Shown: in pieces, positions 1 to 9,051 of the stretch
Position numbering within the stretch: position 1 is the stretch's first letter
Layout of the letters: every line of letters starts with the position of its first letter
NCBI GenBank assembly: GCA_963575745.1
Contig: CAUYUJ010018717.1
Coordinates: forward strand, 170,134 to 196,975
From: Prorocentrum cordatum
Lineage: Eukaryota > Sar > Dinophyceae > Prorocentrales > Prorocentraceae
Length of the DNA: 26,842 nucleotides
Reading direction: 5' to 3'
Position numbers and translations under genes: made by a program
Notes under the pieces: model-generated
What the model was told of the DNA's origin: nothing
The model's input: the letters and a program-made list of their open reading frames with translations, nothing else
The model's database searches: none

Positions 1-1
1 C

Positions 2-754
2 GCCACCAAGAGCGGCTCATCCAGCGAGGTCGACGCAGTGAAGAAAGCGGATGGAGCGTGGAAGGCTGCCAACAACAGGCACGAGCAGATGATTAGTCAA
101 GTTGTCAGATTGAGAAAGCAATTGGCCGCCGCCGAGTGCAAGGAGCGCGAGGCAGCCCTCGAGCTCGCGCGCGCGGCGGCGGCCAAGACGGCGGCGACGG
201 AGGCGCTGGCGCAGGCGGTCGGAGTGAAACCCCAGGTGGTGATCGCTCCAGCTGCCGAGGGCACGCCGTCGGTCTTCGGCATCCAGATGAACATGGACGT
301 GTTCGACTCCTTCGAGTCGTGGGACTGCGAGGAGGCGGACAAGCAGAAGTTTCGCGAGCTGCAGCAAGAGCTGAAGCACTACCAGCAGACGCTGGAGCAG
401 CGCAACAGCCAGTGGCAGGCCTTCGTCGACAAGGTGAAGTCGGCGCAGGAGGAGGTCGCGGAGCACATGAAGAAGAAACGCAAGGCGCAGGACGGCCAAG
501 CCGCTGAGGGCGGCGGGGTCCCTCCACCCTCGGAGGCCGAGGCGGCGGGAGCCACGGGCTCTGCTGCCGACGCGGGTGGCGAGGCACCAGGTGCTGCCGC
601 TGTCCGCGAGGCCGCCGTGAAGGAGGAGGCCATCAAGCAGGAGGCTGACAAGCTGTCACGCGCCCGCTTCGAGGCGGCAGAGGCAGTGACCAACGGCAAG
701 GGCGGCCAGACCACGGGCAAGGGAGTTGGGCAGACGCAGGCTGCCAACTCGTGA
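2..754 (+). CDS. Retrotransposon ORF1 protein, coiled-coil, 5' partial
   Basis: The frame is open from base 2 to the TGA at 752-754 (250 codons) and has no in-frame ATG at the window start, so the true start lies upstream. The visible protein has two charged helical stretches with heptad-like spacing. One covers about residues 20-60 and is rich in A, E, K and R. The other, near 'FRELQQELKHYQQTLEQRN', covers about residues 115-160. Between them is a less charged segment containing 'GTPSVFGIQMNMDVFDSFES'. The tail is A/G/E-rich and disordered-looking. No zinc knuckle or RRM is visible. By position and composition it is the ORF1 (RNA-binding or chaperone-like, multimerising) protein of the element; that role is inferred from LINE architecture, not from a recognised domain. 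It shares a frame with ORF2. Confidence 0.75.
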   Translation, partial: ATKSGSSSEVDAVKKADGAWKAANNRHEQMISQVVRLRKQLAAAECKEREAALELARAAAAKTAATEALAQAVGVKPQVVIAPAAEGTPSVFGIQMNMDVFDSFESWDCEEADKQKFRELQQELKHYQQTLEQRNSQWQAFVDKVKSAQEEVAEHMKKKRKAQDGQAAEGGGVPPPSEAEAAGATGSAADAGGEAPGAAAVREAAVKEEAIKQEADKLSRARFEAAEAVTNGKGGQTTGKGVGQTQAANS

Positions 755-804
755 CTAGGTACTTCCACGAGTGTGTCGTCGGGACCTCCTACGGCCACGA
801 CGAC
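752..804 (+). promoter_or_regulatory. Candidate stop-codon readthrough signal between ORF1 and ORF2
   Basis: The ORF1 stop sits in the heptamer TGACTAG (752-758). UGA followed by CUA is a well-known leaky context in some animal genes and plant viruses. The frame stays open downstream and becomes ORF2 with no shift. A perfect 7-bp GC-rich stem (GTCGTCG at 775-781 with CGACGAC at 798-804) begins 20 nt after the stop, where readthrough stimulators are often found. No in-frame ATG occurs until 938. Function is inferred. A single point mutation in this copy would look the same. Confidence 0.4.
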
Positions 805-3800
805 GGGTTCGACCAGTGCGTCTACTGGTTCTTCCTCTACCTCTTCTACTTCCGCTCCGCCCTCTGGCCCGTCTCCGTCTACACCTTCATCGGGAGCTGC
901 AGGTTGTACTACAACCACGAGCAGCGCAACTACAGCTATGTTCTTTTCGAATATCACGTGCATGGGCGACAAAGCATGGGGGCATGTCGTGGGCACGTTG
1001 ATGCAGACCTACACGTACATCGGCCTGTGTGAGTCCCACGTGGGGGCTTCGCAGATGCAGCGCTGGAAAAAGAAAGCTCGCGAGTCAGCACTCAAGTTTT
1101 TTGCGAATCCAGCCAGACCCAAGAGTAAATGGTTTAGCAACGCTGATCCAACTTCGAATGAGGGAGGAGAGATCTTCTTGTGTGCACGACATCGTCCAGC
1201 CCAAGTGCTGGATGAGGCGAGGGCAGCTCCAGGACTCAAGGCCGAGCGAGGCAATGCTTTCGACGGTTTTTGTCCGGTAGTGCTTGAGCTAAAAGGATAC
1301 TCTGTAGTCGTGCTCACGTTCTATGGTCACTCGTCTATCGGCATGCGTGATCAGAATGTTCCCAGGTTTAGGAAGCTTGCTTCCCTCCTCTCCTCGCTCC
1401 AACTCCCCTGGATCGTTGCCGCCGATTGGAATTTCACCCCGGGCTCGTTAGCTCGGACTGGTTTCCTAGACAGGGTAGGAGGCCAGGTCCTTTGTTGCGA
1501 AGCCGATTTCACTTGTACCCCTGGGGGGGATAGCAAACCTTCGCACCTAGATTATTTAGTTGTCAGCGCTGCCGCGCGACCCTATGTCCGCGCTGTGCGT
1601 GCTGTGTGTGATGTGCCGTGGCGTCCCCACATAGGCCTCCATGTAGACCTCGTAGGAGAAGCCAATCAGCTCTTCACCAGAATTTTGGAACTCGCTCCCA
1701 GGTTTCCCAAAGTGGCTAGGCCGGGGCAGCAAGCGATCGAAGGCTCGAAGTCAAGCATCAGCAAAGCCAAGCGAGACAGCTTTAAGAAGTTGACGCTCGA
1801 GAAGCGCAATGCTCGAATTCAGGAGTGGTTTGGCGAGGCTCTTGCGATTGAAAAGGTTGAGAGCCAGAGCGAGGGGGAGGGAGTTTCCGAAGGCGAGGTC
1901 GCGTCCCACAGATCGCTCGACGAGGGCGACTTTCTGGGCGAGGACTTTGACTACGACCCTTGGGCCAACGAGCCCAACTTCGGCACTCCCGAGCCCGCCG
2001 CCCCGCCTCTCTTTGTGGGCCAGCAGCAGCACGAGCGTAGTCAGCCTCAGTCATCCGAGCCAGCTTGTGTTAATTCAACCCCTAGTGAGCCTTCTGAGAG
2101 CCCCGCCCAGCCTGGGGGTCGCCAACTGAATCAGGTCCAAGCTGAATCGGTGAGCTCAGAGCCCCCTGACACCCTAGGCTCCGCCAGTTTCGCCATCAGT
2201 CACGACGAATGGATCCAGGCCAGGAAGAAAATCGGGTTCTCCCCGAGCTCGTCTAACCTCCCTGCACCTGCCGTTGCGTCGTCCGTAGCTTTTCGGCTCG
2301 GATCCCTTTCGGCCGCTTCTCCACACATCAGTTCCTTATATTGCAGTTGGATAAGATCGGTCGAGAGTGCCATCCACACGCACCACGGCCAAGCTGAACC
2401 TCTCGTCAGCAGAGGGCAGGCAGCGCAATTTCGAGTGTGCGAGGTCCACCAGTCCAAGCCGCAGAGAGTCACTCCACTTCGCGACCGAGTTGCAGGCTGG
2501 TGGACCCGAGTTTCCAACATTTTACTTTCACTCCAGAGTCACCGTCGGCGGCAAAACGGTGACAAGCAGGTTCAGATATTGGTGACAGCGCTCAAGAGTT
2601 TAGGCCTGCAGTGTCCTGACGAGGCACACCGAGTCTTGCGGCGAGGTGATCCTTACAAGTGGGCACAGTGGCGACGGCAGCTCGACAGCATCACCACGTT
2701 CGACGACGACAGTTTCACGAAGCTTGTCGAGTTCACGGTACGCTTGGCTAGGCGGGCCCAGCAGAGAGCGATCCAGAGATCGCTCATCGAATTTCGGGAA
2801 TGGTCAGAGTCTGCACCAGCTGTTGGCGCGTTACATCGAGCAATCAAGGAGACACCTATTCCCTCTGACACGCTCGAGGTGGGGCCGACGACGCTGGTGC
2901 ACCCTCGCGACATCCTCGACAGCAAGAGCCAGCACTGGCAGCAGCTATGGGGTCCCGAGTCAGACGACTTCGATCTGCTCGTTGAGGTGTTCGACGAGAT
3001 TCGTGAGCGAGTAAGAGGGGAGGCGTTGGCACCGCTGGAGGTAGCAGATATCCGAGCGGCCCTGCGACGGATGAAACCGTCATCTGCCATGGGGGTCGAT
3101 AGGACGTGCTGCCTGGACTACGACAGGCTGCCCGACGCGGCCATCAGCGAGCTGGCGGGCATCCTCACCCTCTGCGAGCAACACCAGGTGTGGCCTCACC
3201 AAGTGCTCCTCACGGTGGGCACCCTACTGCCCAAGAAGGTGGCAGGGGACCGCGTGATAGGCCTTCTGTCACATTTGGCCCGCACGTGGTCCCAGGCCCG
3301 CGAGGAGCACGTGCGCGCGTGGACGGACCAGTGCGAGGCGCACTGGGATGCCGCGGTGCGCGGCAACGCTGCGCTGCGTGAAGTTTTTCTTCGGTCAGTT
3401 GACGAAGAGCTTGCAGTTCGACTCGGGGCCTCCATCGGCAATGGGATGATCGATATTGCAAGTTTCTACGATTCTGTGGGATGGTATCGTATGGCCAAGG
3501 CTGCCCTTCGACTGGAGTTTCCACCTGAGATATTAGGGCTTGAACTTCAGCAATGTATGGCGGCTAGATGTGTCAGGCAAGGAGGGGCTTACGGGTTCCC
3601 GTTCAGCCCCACGCGCTCCATCGTGCAGGGGCTGAGGTCGGGCACACGGTTCGGGAAATGCACCACCTTCCACATTCTTCAGCACATCACGACCTGCCAT
3701 GTCAATATGTCTCATCGCTTATGGGTGGACGATTTCAGTCAGACGGCAAAAGGATCTCGATGTTCTGTTAGGAAGCAGTTAGTGGCTTGTATTGTGGACA

Positions 3801-6124
3801 CATGTCAAGCGCTCACAGCTAACGGGTTGAAAGTCTCACCCAAGTCTGTAATTGTGTGCACGCATCTGGCAGATGCGAGGTCGGTGGTGCGTCGAGTCGC
3901 TGCCCGTGGCTTCCAGCTGAAGGCGGCCAGCCAGGCTGCCTACCTGGGCGCCGACCTCGCAGGGGGCAGGCGTCACGGGCGGGCCACGCGACGAGCGAGA
4001 TCCCAGAAGCACGCGGCCATGTCCAAGAAGATCGTGGGTTTCGCTCGAGCGCTGCGCCGCTACCGTGTGCCAGCACGCCTGGAGCTTCAAGGGGCCCAAC
4101 CAGCAGGGCTGTACGGGCATCACTTGCACGGCGTTTGGGGAGGTCAGATGCAGCAGGTCAGGAGGAAGCTTGCCAACGCGGTCGCACCACGCCTCACAGG
4201 CCGCTGCGTGACCACTGTACTGGACTTGAAGGCTGCCGACCGCGACCCTCAGTACAAGCTGCCATGCGATACATTGAGAATGTGGCTTGCCATGTGGAGT
4301 TCACAACCGGCGTTGAGAGCAGGTATTTCACGAACATGGACGGACTTGGTTGCTGATTTCTCGGCGCTACCTCCTGCTGTTCGCTGTCGTCGCATACGTG
4401 GGCCTCAAGGCACGACGATTGCGTACCTCCTCGACGCGGGTTGGAAACCCGAGGCGCCGAACGTGTGGACCACGCCAGACGGCAATTCCGAGTGGCAGTT
4501 CAACGAGTCTAGCATGACTGGTCACCCCGTGCTGGACGTGCCCGAGAGTTTCTTCGCCGAGTTCCGCACGACCATCGAGGCACGCTCGTGGGAGGCAGCG
4601 GCGCGGCACTTCGGCGGCGCGGGCATGGAGCAGGGGGTGTGCAACCACTCCTACCGCCGCCTGCTGCAGCAGCTGGAGCTGGCGCCAGGCGGCAGGCGGC
4701 TTGCGGGGCTGCTTCTCGCCGCGGCTGCGGGCGCGGCATGGCCGCGCACGAGGAGGCAGGCAAGATGTCGGCAGACGCTCGATGTGAAATGCCCGCGTTG
4801 CCGCAGCGTTCCAGAGACTAGTTTCCATCGAGTGTGGGGGTGCAGCAGCAGATCGGAGCACCCTGTGTACAAGCTTAGCGAAGATTTAGTAGCCAAAGCG
4901 TATGTGCAAGCTGAGTCTGAGGAATGCTATTGGACTCGAGGCTTGATTCCTAGGTCTTGGCTGCAGGTAGAGGCCCCTCCAGAGGCTGAGCAGTGGGTTA
5001 TGTCCAACAACCTCGACTTCGGGGTAGCGGCTCAGAGCTCTAGAGGGAGGCCAGTCTTTATTTTCGGGGATGCTAGTGGGGGTCCCGACACCCATTCCCC
5101 TTTGCTGCGCAGAGTAGGCCTTGGATTAGCTGTATTCCAGGACGTCAGCAGCATGAGTTTGACCCTAGGTCTTTGGAGCCCCCTCCCAGGCACCAGGCAG
5201 ACCGTGGCCAGAGGTGAGCTCTACTGTCTAGTTTTCTCGCTCCGTCATGCGTCTGGTCAGATAGCATATGTTACGGACAACGACACCGTGGCATCAGGTT
5301 GGCATCAGAGGCGCTGGCTGCACCCGTCAGGGCCAGACGCAGACTTGTGGTGGACGGTAGGTCAGATTTTGCAGCAGCGGGGGGATGAAGTGTATTGCTC
5401 GGTCCTTTTTGTTCACTCTCACCTCGAGAGTGAACACATTGTAAAAGGAATCGCCCCCCGCAATTTAGTGATCGGAAATACATTTGCCGACTGCTTCGCA
5501 GCTGCAGGGGCCGATATGGGCCGCCTGCCTGAGTCGACACGTGCACGCATCCATTTAGCAGAGCGACAGGCTTTCGCAGTTCGTATGCGTATCCTCCAGA
5601 GCACCCTTGAGGCCCTCCAAGCCGAGGAAAGACTCGAGGCCGCCGAGGGGGGTAGGCGCAGGCGTAGGCGTCAGCAGAATGCCTCTTCTGTGGTTCGGCC
5701 CCCAGCGGCCAGCGTGTGTGCCATGTTTTCGACCCAGCATTGTCTCAAGGAAAACTCCAGGAGCTGTTCCAGGTGTCAGGGTTTTGCTTCCCATGCTCGT
5801 AAAACCGAGTGGCTGAGCTCACCTTGTTTTTCCTTAATTAACGTGGACGGCATTATAAGGCGACCCCCCCCAGGCATGCGGGTGCACATCTCGGGGGGAT
5901 ATGCTCACTTGTCGCACGCCATCAGATTTCATTCGGGGTTGGGCATCTGGTTTTGTACTGCGTGTGGCTGTTTTGCGTCTGAGCAATTGAGACAGCTAGG
6001 TGCAGTATGTCGCGATGCCGTCAATGGTAACCGTCGTGATTGCCTTGATCGAATCACCCGTGGGCTCTGGCCGAAGGTTCGTAGTAAAGCCGAACTGGCC
6101 AGAAAGAAGCAGCAGGGTACATAG
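755..6124 (+). CDS. Retrotransposon ORF2 polyprotein: endonuclease, reverse transcriptase, RNase H
   Basis: Nicks target DNA and copies element RNA by target-primed reverse transcription. Residues are numbered from the GTG at 773; the first in-frame ATG is at 938. After an S/T/P-rich linker (to about residue 55) comes an exonuclease-endonuclease-phosphatase fold: E87 in LCESH, D218 and N220 in AADWN, D260 in SHLDY, and a terminal H near 286-290. The reverse transcriptase spans roughly residues 750-1050: LLPKK fingers, motif A D894 (DIASFYD), motif B around Q952 (SIVQG), motif C D986-D987 (WVDD). A zinc site follows: C1340, C1343, H1352, C1357 (CX2CX8HX4C). RNase H has a complete acidic set: D1433, E1482, D1502, D1573, plus HSH at 1548-1550. 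Two CxxC pairs (1665/1668, 1728/1731) end the protein. No frameshift or stop breaks it. It may be translated as an ORF1 readthrough product. Confidence 0.93.
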   Translation, partial: LGTSTSVSSGPPTATTTGSTSASTGSSSTSSTSAPPSGPSPSTPSSGAAGCTTTTSSATTAMFFSNITCMGDKAWGHVVGTLMQTYTYIGLCESHVGASQMQRWKKKARESALKFFANPARPKSKWFSNADPTSNEGGEIFLCARHRPAQVLDEARAAPGLKAERGNAFDGFCPVVLELKGYSVVVLTFYGHSSIGMRDQNVPRFRKLASLLSSLQLPWIVAADWNFTPGSLARTGFLDRVGGQVLCCEADFTCTPGGDSKPSHLDYLVVSAAARPYVRAVRAVCDVPWRPHIGLHVDLVGEANQLFTRILELAPRFPKVARPGQQAIEGSKSSISKAKRDSFKKLTLEKRNARIQEWFGEALAIEKVESQSEGEGVSEGEVASHRSLDEGDFLGEDFDYDPWANEPNFGTPEPAAPPLFVGQQQHERSQPQSSEPACVNSTPSEPSESPAQPGGRQLNQVQAESVSSEPPDTLGSASFAISHDEWIQARKKIGFSPSSSNLPAPAVASSVAFRLGSLSAASPHISSLYCSWIRSVESAIHTHHGQAEPLVSRGQAAQFRVCEVHQSKPQRVTPLRDRVAGWWTRVSNILLSLQSHRRRQNGDKQVQILVTALKSLGLQCPDEAHRVLRRGDPYKWAQWRRQLDSITTFDDDSFTKLVEFTVRLARRAQQRAIQRSLIEFREWSESAPAVGALHRAIKETPIPSDTLEVGPTTLVHPRDILDSKSQHWQQLWGPESDDFDLLVEVFDEIRERVRGEALAPLEVADIRAALRRMKPSSAMGVDRTCCLDYDRLPDAAISELAGILTLCEQHQVWPHQVLLTVGTLLPKKVAGDRVIGLLSHLARTWSQAREEHVRAWTDQCEAHWDAAVRGNAALREVFLRSVDEELAVRLGASIGNGMIDIASFYDSVGWYRMAKAALRLEFPPEILGLELQQCMAARCVRQGGAYGFPFSPTRSIVQGLRSGTRFGKCTTFHILQHITTCHVNMSHRLWVDDFSQTAKGSRCSVRKQLVACIVDTCQALTANGLKVSPKSVIVCTHLADARSVVRRVAARGFQLKAASQAAYLGADLAGGRRHGRATRRARSQKHAAMSKKIVGFARALRRYRVPARLELQGAQPAGLYGHHLHGVWGGQMQQVRRKLANAVAPRLTGRCVTTVLDLKAADRDPQYKLPCDTLRMWLAMWSSQPALRAGISRTWTDLVADFSALPPAVRCRRIRGPQGTTIAYLLDAGWKPEAPNVWTTPDGNSEWQFNESSMTGHPVLDVPESFFAEFRTTIEARSWEAAARHFGGAGMEQGVCNHSYRRLLQQLELAPGGRRLAGLLLAAAAGAAWPRTRRQARCRQTLDVKCPRCRSVPETSFHRVWGCSSRSEHPVYKLSEDLVAKAYVQAESEECYWTRGLIPRSWLQVEAPPEAEQWVMSNNLDFGVAAQSSRGRPVFIFGDASGGPDTHSPLLRRVGLGLAVFQDVSSMSLTLGLWSPLPGTRQTVARGELYCLVFSLRHASGQIAYVTDNDTVASGWHQRRWLHPSGPDADLWWTVGQILQQRGDEVYCSVLFVHSHLESEHIVKGIAPRNLVIGNTFADCFAAAGADMGRLPESTRARIHLAERQAFAVRMRILQSTLEALQAEERLEAAEGGRRRRRRQQNASSVVRPPAASVCAMFSTQHCLKENSRSCSRCQGFASHARKTEWLSSPCFSLINVDGIIRRPPPGMRVHISGGYAHLSHAIRFHSGLGIWFCTACGCFASEQLRQLGAVCRDAVNGNRRDCLDRITRGLWPKVRSKAELARKKQQGT

Positions 6125-6171
6125 CTGCTTCCACCGTAACCGACACTGTCGCCATACCCAGAACTCCAGAA

Positions 6172-6195
6172 CTCCTCCTCCTCCTCCTCCTCCTC

Positions 6196-6227
<32 letters not shown>

Positions 6228-6551
6228 TCCTCCTCCTCCTCCTCCTCCTCCTCCTCCTCCTCCTCCCTCCTCCTCCTCCCTCCTCCTCCTCCTCCTCCTC
6301 CTCCTCCTCCTCCTCCTCCTCCTCCTCCTCCTCCTACCTCCTCCTCCTAGTCCTCCTCCTCCTCCTCCTCCTCCTCCTCCTCGCTTGTCGTCTTCTTCTT
6401 TCTCGTCTTCGTCCTTGCCCTCCTACTCGTCGTCGTCTTCGTCGTCGTCGTCGTCGTGGTCGTCGTCGTCGTCTCCTCCTCCTCCTCCTCCTGCTCCTCC
6501 TCTTCCTCCTCCTCCTCCTCCTCCTCCTCCTCCTCCTCCTCCTCCTCCTCC
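6172..6551 (+). repeat. (CTC)n / (TCG)n pyrimidine-rich microsatellite
   Basis: An almost uninterrupted CTC tract runs from 6172 to 6382, then a TCG/TCT-rich stretch to about 6475, then CTC again to 6551. It lies directly behind the retrotransposon 3' end. All serine- and proline-repeat ORFs here are products of the repeat and are not annotated. The tract ends in T8CCTGTTCAG (to 6572), which has the form of a 3' splice site. Confidence 0.95.
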
Positions 6552-7689
6552 CCTCTTTTTTTTCCTGTTCAGATGTTCGAAGTCTTAGAATTAAATCAGC
6601 GGCTCCCTCGGGGCAACCGTGCTGTCTCTACACAGTGTTGGTTAGGATTTTCGCAGGCCATTTCGATTCTGGCTACCTTATCCCCCTCTGCCCCCTGGGC
6701 CCGGAGCCCTAGTACACAGATGTGTTCTAGAGCTTGGAGCCATGTATTTTCGTCGTTCGCTCGCGATTTCCCCGACACCCCGCACTCTTCCCCATGATGG
6801 CCCCAGAATGGCTCCAGGAGACACCATCACTCCTCACCCTACTCCTGGCGCGCCTCTTTTGTGCAAGAGCCAGGAAGCGCGTGCAACTTGTTTGATGTCG
6901 CTGGCTTGGCGAAGGCGCAACACGCTTCTGCGCATTTCATCGAGAACCAATCGGAATGTTCAGCGCCGCTTTGCTGCTGAACTGCCCACCACGCACGCCA
7001 GCCTTTTCCGCGCCGTTGCGCCAGCTGCCTCGCTACCAGTCGCCCTGGCAGGCTGGGCAAGTGACCAGCCTGCCATAGCGCGCCGACGCCGTGCTGCAGC
7101 CGTTGGTGGAGCTGCTGGTGCTGTTGCTGCTGGTGCTGCTGGAGCTCTGCCGCCAGCACTACCAGCGGATGGCGTGGAACCAGCAGCAACAACGGCAGCT
7201 GCAGCGGCCCGGCGCGGCGGCAGGGACGCTTCCCGCTCGCACCTCGGGCAAATGCAATGCAGCGGAGGTGCCCGCACCCGTGCTGCCGCTGCCGCGGCAG
7301 AGCCACACGGTGGTGGCCCCCCGCGTTTCCAGCAGATGCCGCCGTGAGCAGCTGCCTCGTCAGCGGCGGCAACAGGCGGTTGCAGTGGGACGCGGCGGGC
7401 GGAAAGCGGGCCGCTCTCCACGATGCGGTTTTTGTACCCAAGTAACGCTCGCACTTAGACTTACGGGTTCTTATTTCTGCAATGATCAACCGGGGTTGGG
7501 GTCGGTATGGCGATTATTTCGTCGCCATCTCCGCCCCGTCGCCGCGTCGCCGCCCGTGGCATCCTTCGTCGCCGTCGCCGCCCCATCGCCGCCGCATACA
7601 TTCTCCTTCTCAAGAAAATGAAGGTCTACCTTCTCCACCTGGATTTGACGGCCCGCCCTTTTTGCATTGCGAATCGCAGATGGTTCTGC
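6552..7689. other. Region without a gene I can support
   Basis: Mixed-composition sequence with a CTG/GCTGGTG-rich stretch around 7090-7160 and an A/P-rich low-complexity stretch to about 7440. Overlapping open frames exist on both strands, but none has a recognisable domain. The only segment with more natural amino-acid composition is the short minus-strand frame at 6596-6778, listed separately. Confidence 0.5.
6596..6778 (-). CDS. Possible terminal exon, unknown protein
   Basis: A minus-strand frame of about 60 codons ending in TGA at 6596-6598. Its composition is balanced and helical, unlike the repeat-derived frames around it, for example 'NTWLQALEHICVLGLRAQGA' followed by 'KVARIEMACENPNQHC'. 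The stop is followed by AT-richer sequence. No ATG starts it (the ORF opens with GTG), so it would have to be a 3' exon. The opposite strand also has an open frame from an ATG at 6573 to 6797, so strand choice rests only on composition. No family recognised. Confidence 0.2.
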   Translation of the reverse strand: MSGKSRANDENTWLQALEHICVLGLRAQGAEGDKVARIEMACENPNQHCVETARLPRGSR

Positions 7690-8885
7690 GCACGCGTCCA
7701 TCGTAACCATGAATCCGTACAATCCCAGGAAGACGCAAATCGACCCCCCTCTCATCCTCAGCGGAAACGAACTTCCGCGCGCGATCGTTTATCAATATCA
7801 ACAACTTTCAAGAAACCCTGGCACAAGAGACGACGGGACGAGGTGCACGCGCGCGCGTCGTCGCGCGCGCATACCAGAATCCTGCAAACAAAACTTGAGG
7901 TTCTTGCGGATTTCAAAATCGACGGCCCCGAAACCACAAACAAATGTTTTCGCAGAAGGAAGCATTCAAACCAAACTCGTGCCAATGTTTCGGGCAACCA
8001 TCGGTTTTCGACATGTTGCAGTACATTCTGCCAAAGGTGCCTCTCGCCAGTGCGTGTCGAAATCGGTCGAACGCCCTTGCGCATGTGTTATCGCAAGAAC
8101 CCCTTGCCACATATGTGACGAAGTGCACGCGCGCGCGTCGTCGCGCGCATGCCGAAATCCTTCACCAACCTGAGGTTTTGTAAGGATGCCAGCATCGAGT
8201 GTCCCGATAGGGGAGAAAGCATATGGTTTTGCAACATCAGCTGTCAACAAAAACGGCGTTCGCGCTCCTGCGAATTCTTACGGCAACCACCTGTTGTCAA
8301 CATGTTCGTAACGTTCGCGCGAAAGGGCCTCTCGCGCTGCATGTCGAAATCATTCGAGCGCCCTTGCGCGTGCGGGGGTTGGGGGGGCCGCTATGCGTGT
8401 CGCAAAAGGCCATGCGGGTCATTCGCGCGTGTCGGCCGCGCGCGCATGTCGAACTCCTTCTTAAGCTTTCATTTCCGACGCGAGGACAACGTCATCGTCA
8501 TCGGCGTGGGCGGCATCGGCGCCGTCATCGGCCTTGCCGTCGTCATCGCCACCGTCTTCACCATCATCGCTACGATCGCCATCGCGTCTACCTGCGTCGG
8601 CGTCGCCACGATGCCGCGCCCTCCCAAGTCACCGACTCGCACTGGAACTGCCCGCTGGGAAGTGCCCAACGGTCAACGCCACCGCGACCGCGTCGGTCGC
8701 GCCGAACTAGCTGGCCGCTGCGCGCGCGAGCATGCGCGGGCTAGCGCGGCCGCAGGGATGCACCAGCAAACGCCAAGCACTCATTGCAATCGCCGCCGCA
8801 TGGGCTCTGCAAAGCAAGTTTTGGGTGCGTGGGTGGGTGGGCGGGGTGATTGCGCGAGCGCTGGGGTTGGCAACCCCGAGCTTCT
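7690..8885 (+). repeat. Dispersed repeat R1, copy A
   Basis: First of four large copies of the same repeat. It starts with a CATCGTCCATCC-like block also seen near 12418 and 14940. Monomers of about 290 bp follow, each with a 'CTCTCGCG...GAAATC.TTCGA.CGCCCTTGCGC' box (here at about 8040 and 8330) and an alternating C/G palindromic box (7845-7872 and 8124-8151). A core of about 430 bp then runs from 8446 and ends near 'GGTTGGCAAC'. Orientation is taken from the core ORF. No transposase or terminal inverted repeats were found. Confidence 0.8.
8446..8715 (+). pseudogene. R1 core small ORF, frameshifted copy
   Basis: Starts at ATG 8446 in the same context as the other R1 copies and encodes the same plan: a short basic start, a long hydrophobic stretch around 'VIGVGGIGAVIGLAVVIATV', then 'PRPPKSPTRT'. 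Relative to copies B, C and D there is one extra base near 8640 (CACTGGAACTG versus CACTGAAGTG). It shifts the frame, so the shared stop (the TAG of GAACTAG) is out of frame and the reading frame runs on to 9033. It is called a pseudogene only in relation to the other copies. The ORF itself is unproven as a gene. Confidence 0.3.
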
Positions 8886-9051
8886 CAAAATTAGTTGCGG
8901 AGCATATGCTGTGCCGCGTCGGGGGCGCGTCGTAGATTGCGCACCGCAGATGTTCGAACATACGCTGCAACAGGAAAAACGACACGAAAAGAGCGCGCGC
9001 TTCGTCGCGCAACCGAGTTCCCCGAACACGTAAAAACCAATGATTTCGCAA

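Larger units (their letters stand above)
1..6171 (+). mobile_element. Non-LTR (LINE-like) retrotransposon, 5'-truncated by the window edge
   Basis: Two consecutive ORFs in the classic order: a coiled-coil ORF1, then an ORF2 with apurinic-type endonuclease, reverse transcriptase, CCHC-like zinc site and RNase H. There is no integrase, protease or LTR, so this is a target-primed element rather than an LTR element. The 5' end is outside the window because the ORF1 frame is already open at base 2. After the ORF2 stop at 6122-6124 only about 47 bp of unique sequence precede a (CTC)n tract. That tract may be the element's simple-sequence 3' tail or a pre-existing target. ORF2 is uninterrupted over about 1,780 codons, which suggests recent or continuing activity. 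No target-site duplication can be assessed with one end missing. Confidence 0.9.

Noticed and set aside
773-775. GTG at 773 as the true start of ORF2
   Set aside because: A GTG start is not expected in a nuclear gene. The frame is open back to the ORF1 stop. Readthrough or the ATG at 938 are the better choices.
97-5794. Many antisense and out-of-frame ORFs of 60-205 codons across the retrotransposon
   Set aside because: They overlap a protein with complete catalytic motifs and have arginine/serine/proline-rich shadow composition.
6644-6670. Partial likeness to the dinoflagellate spliced-leader sequence (GGCCATTTCGATTCTGGCTACC)
   Set aside because: Only short words match and they are in the wrong order, so it is not a relic spliced leader.
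8149-9033. 294-codon plus-strand ORF
   Set aside because: It spans R1 copy A and is long only because a 1-bp insertion removed the shared stop. The upstream part has no counterpart in frame in the other copies.
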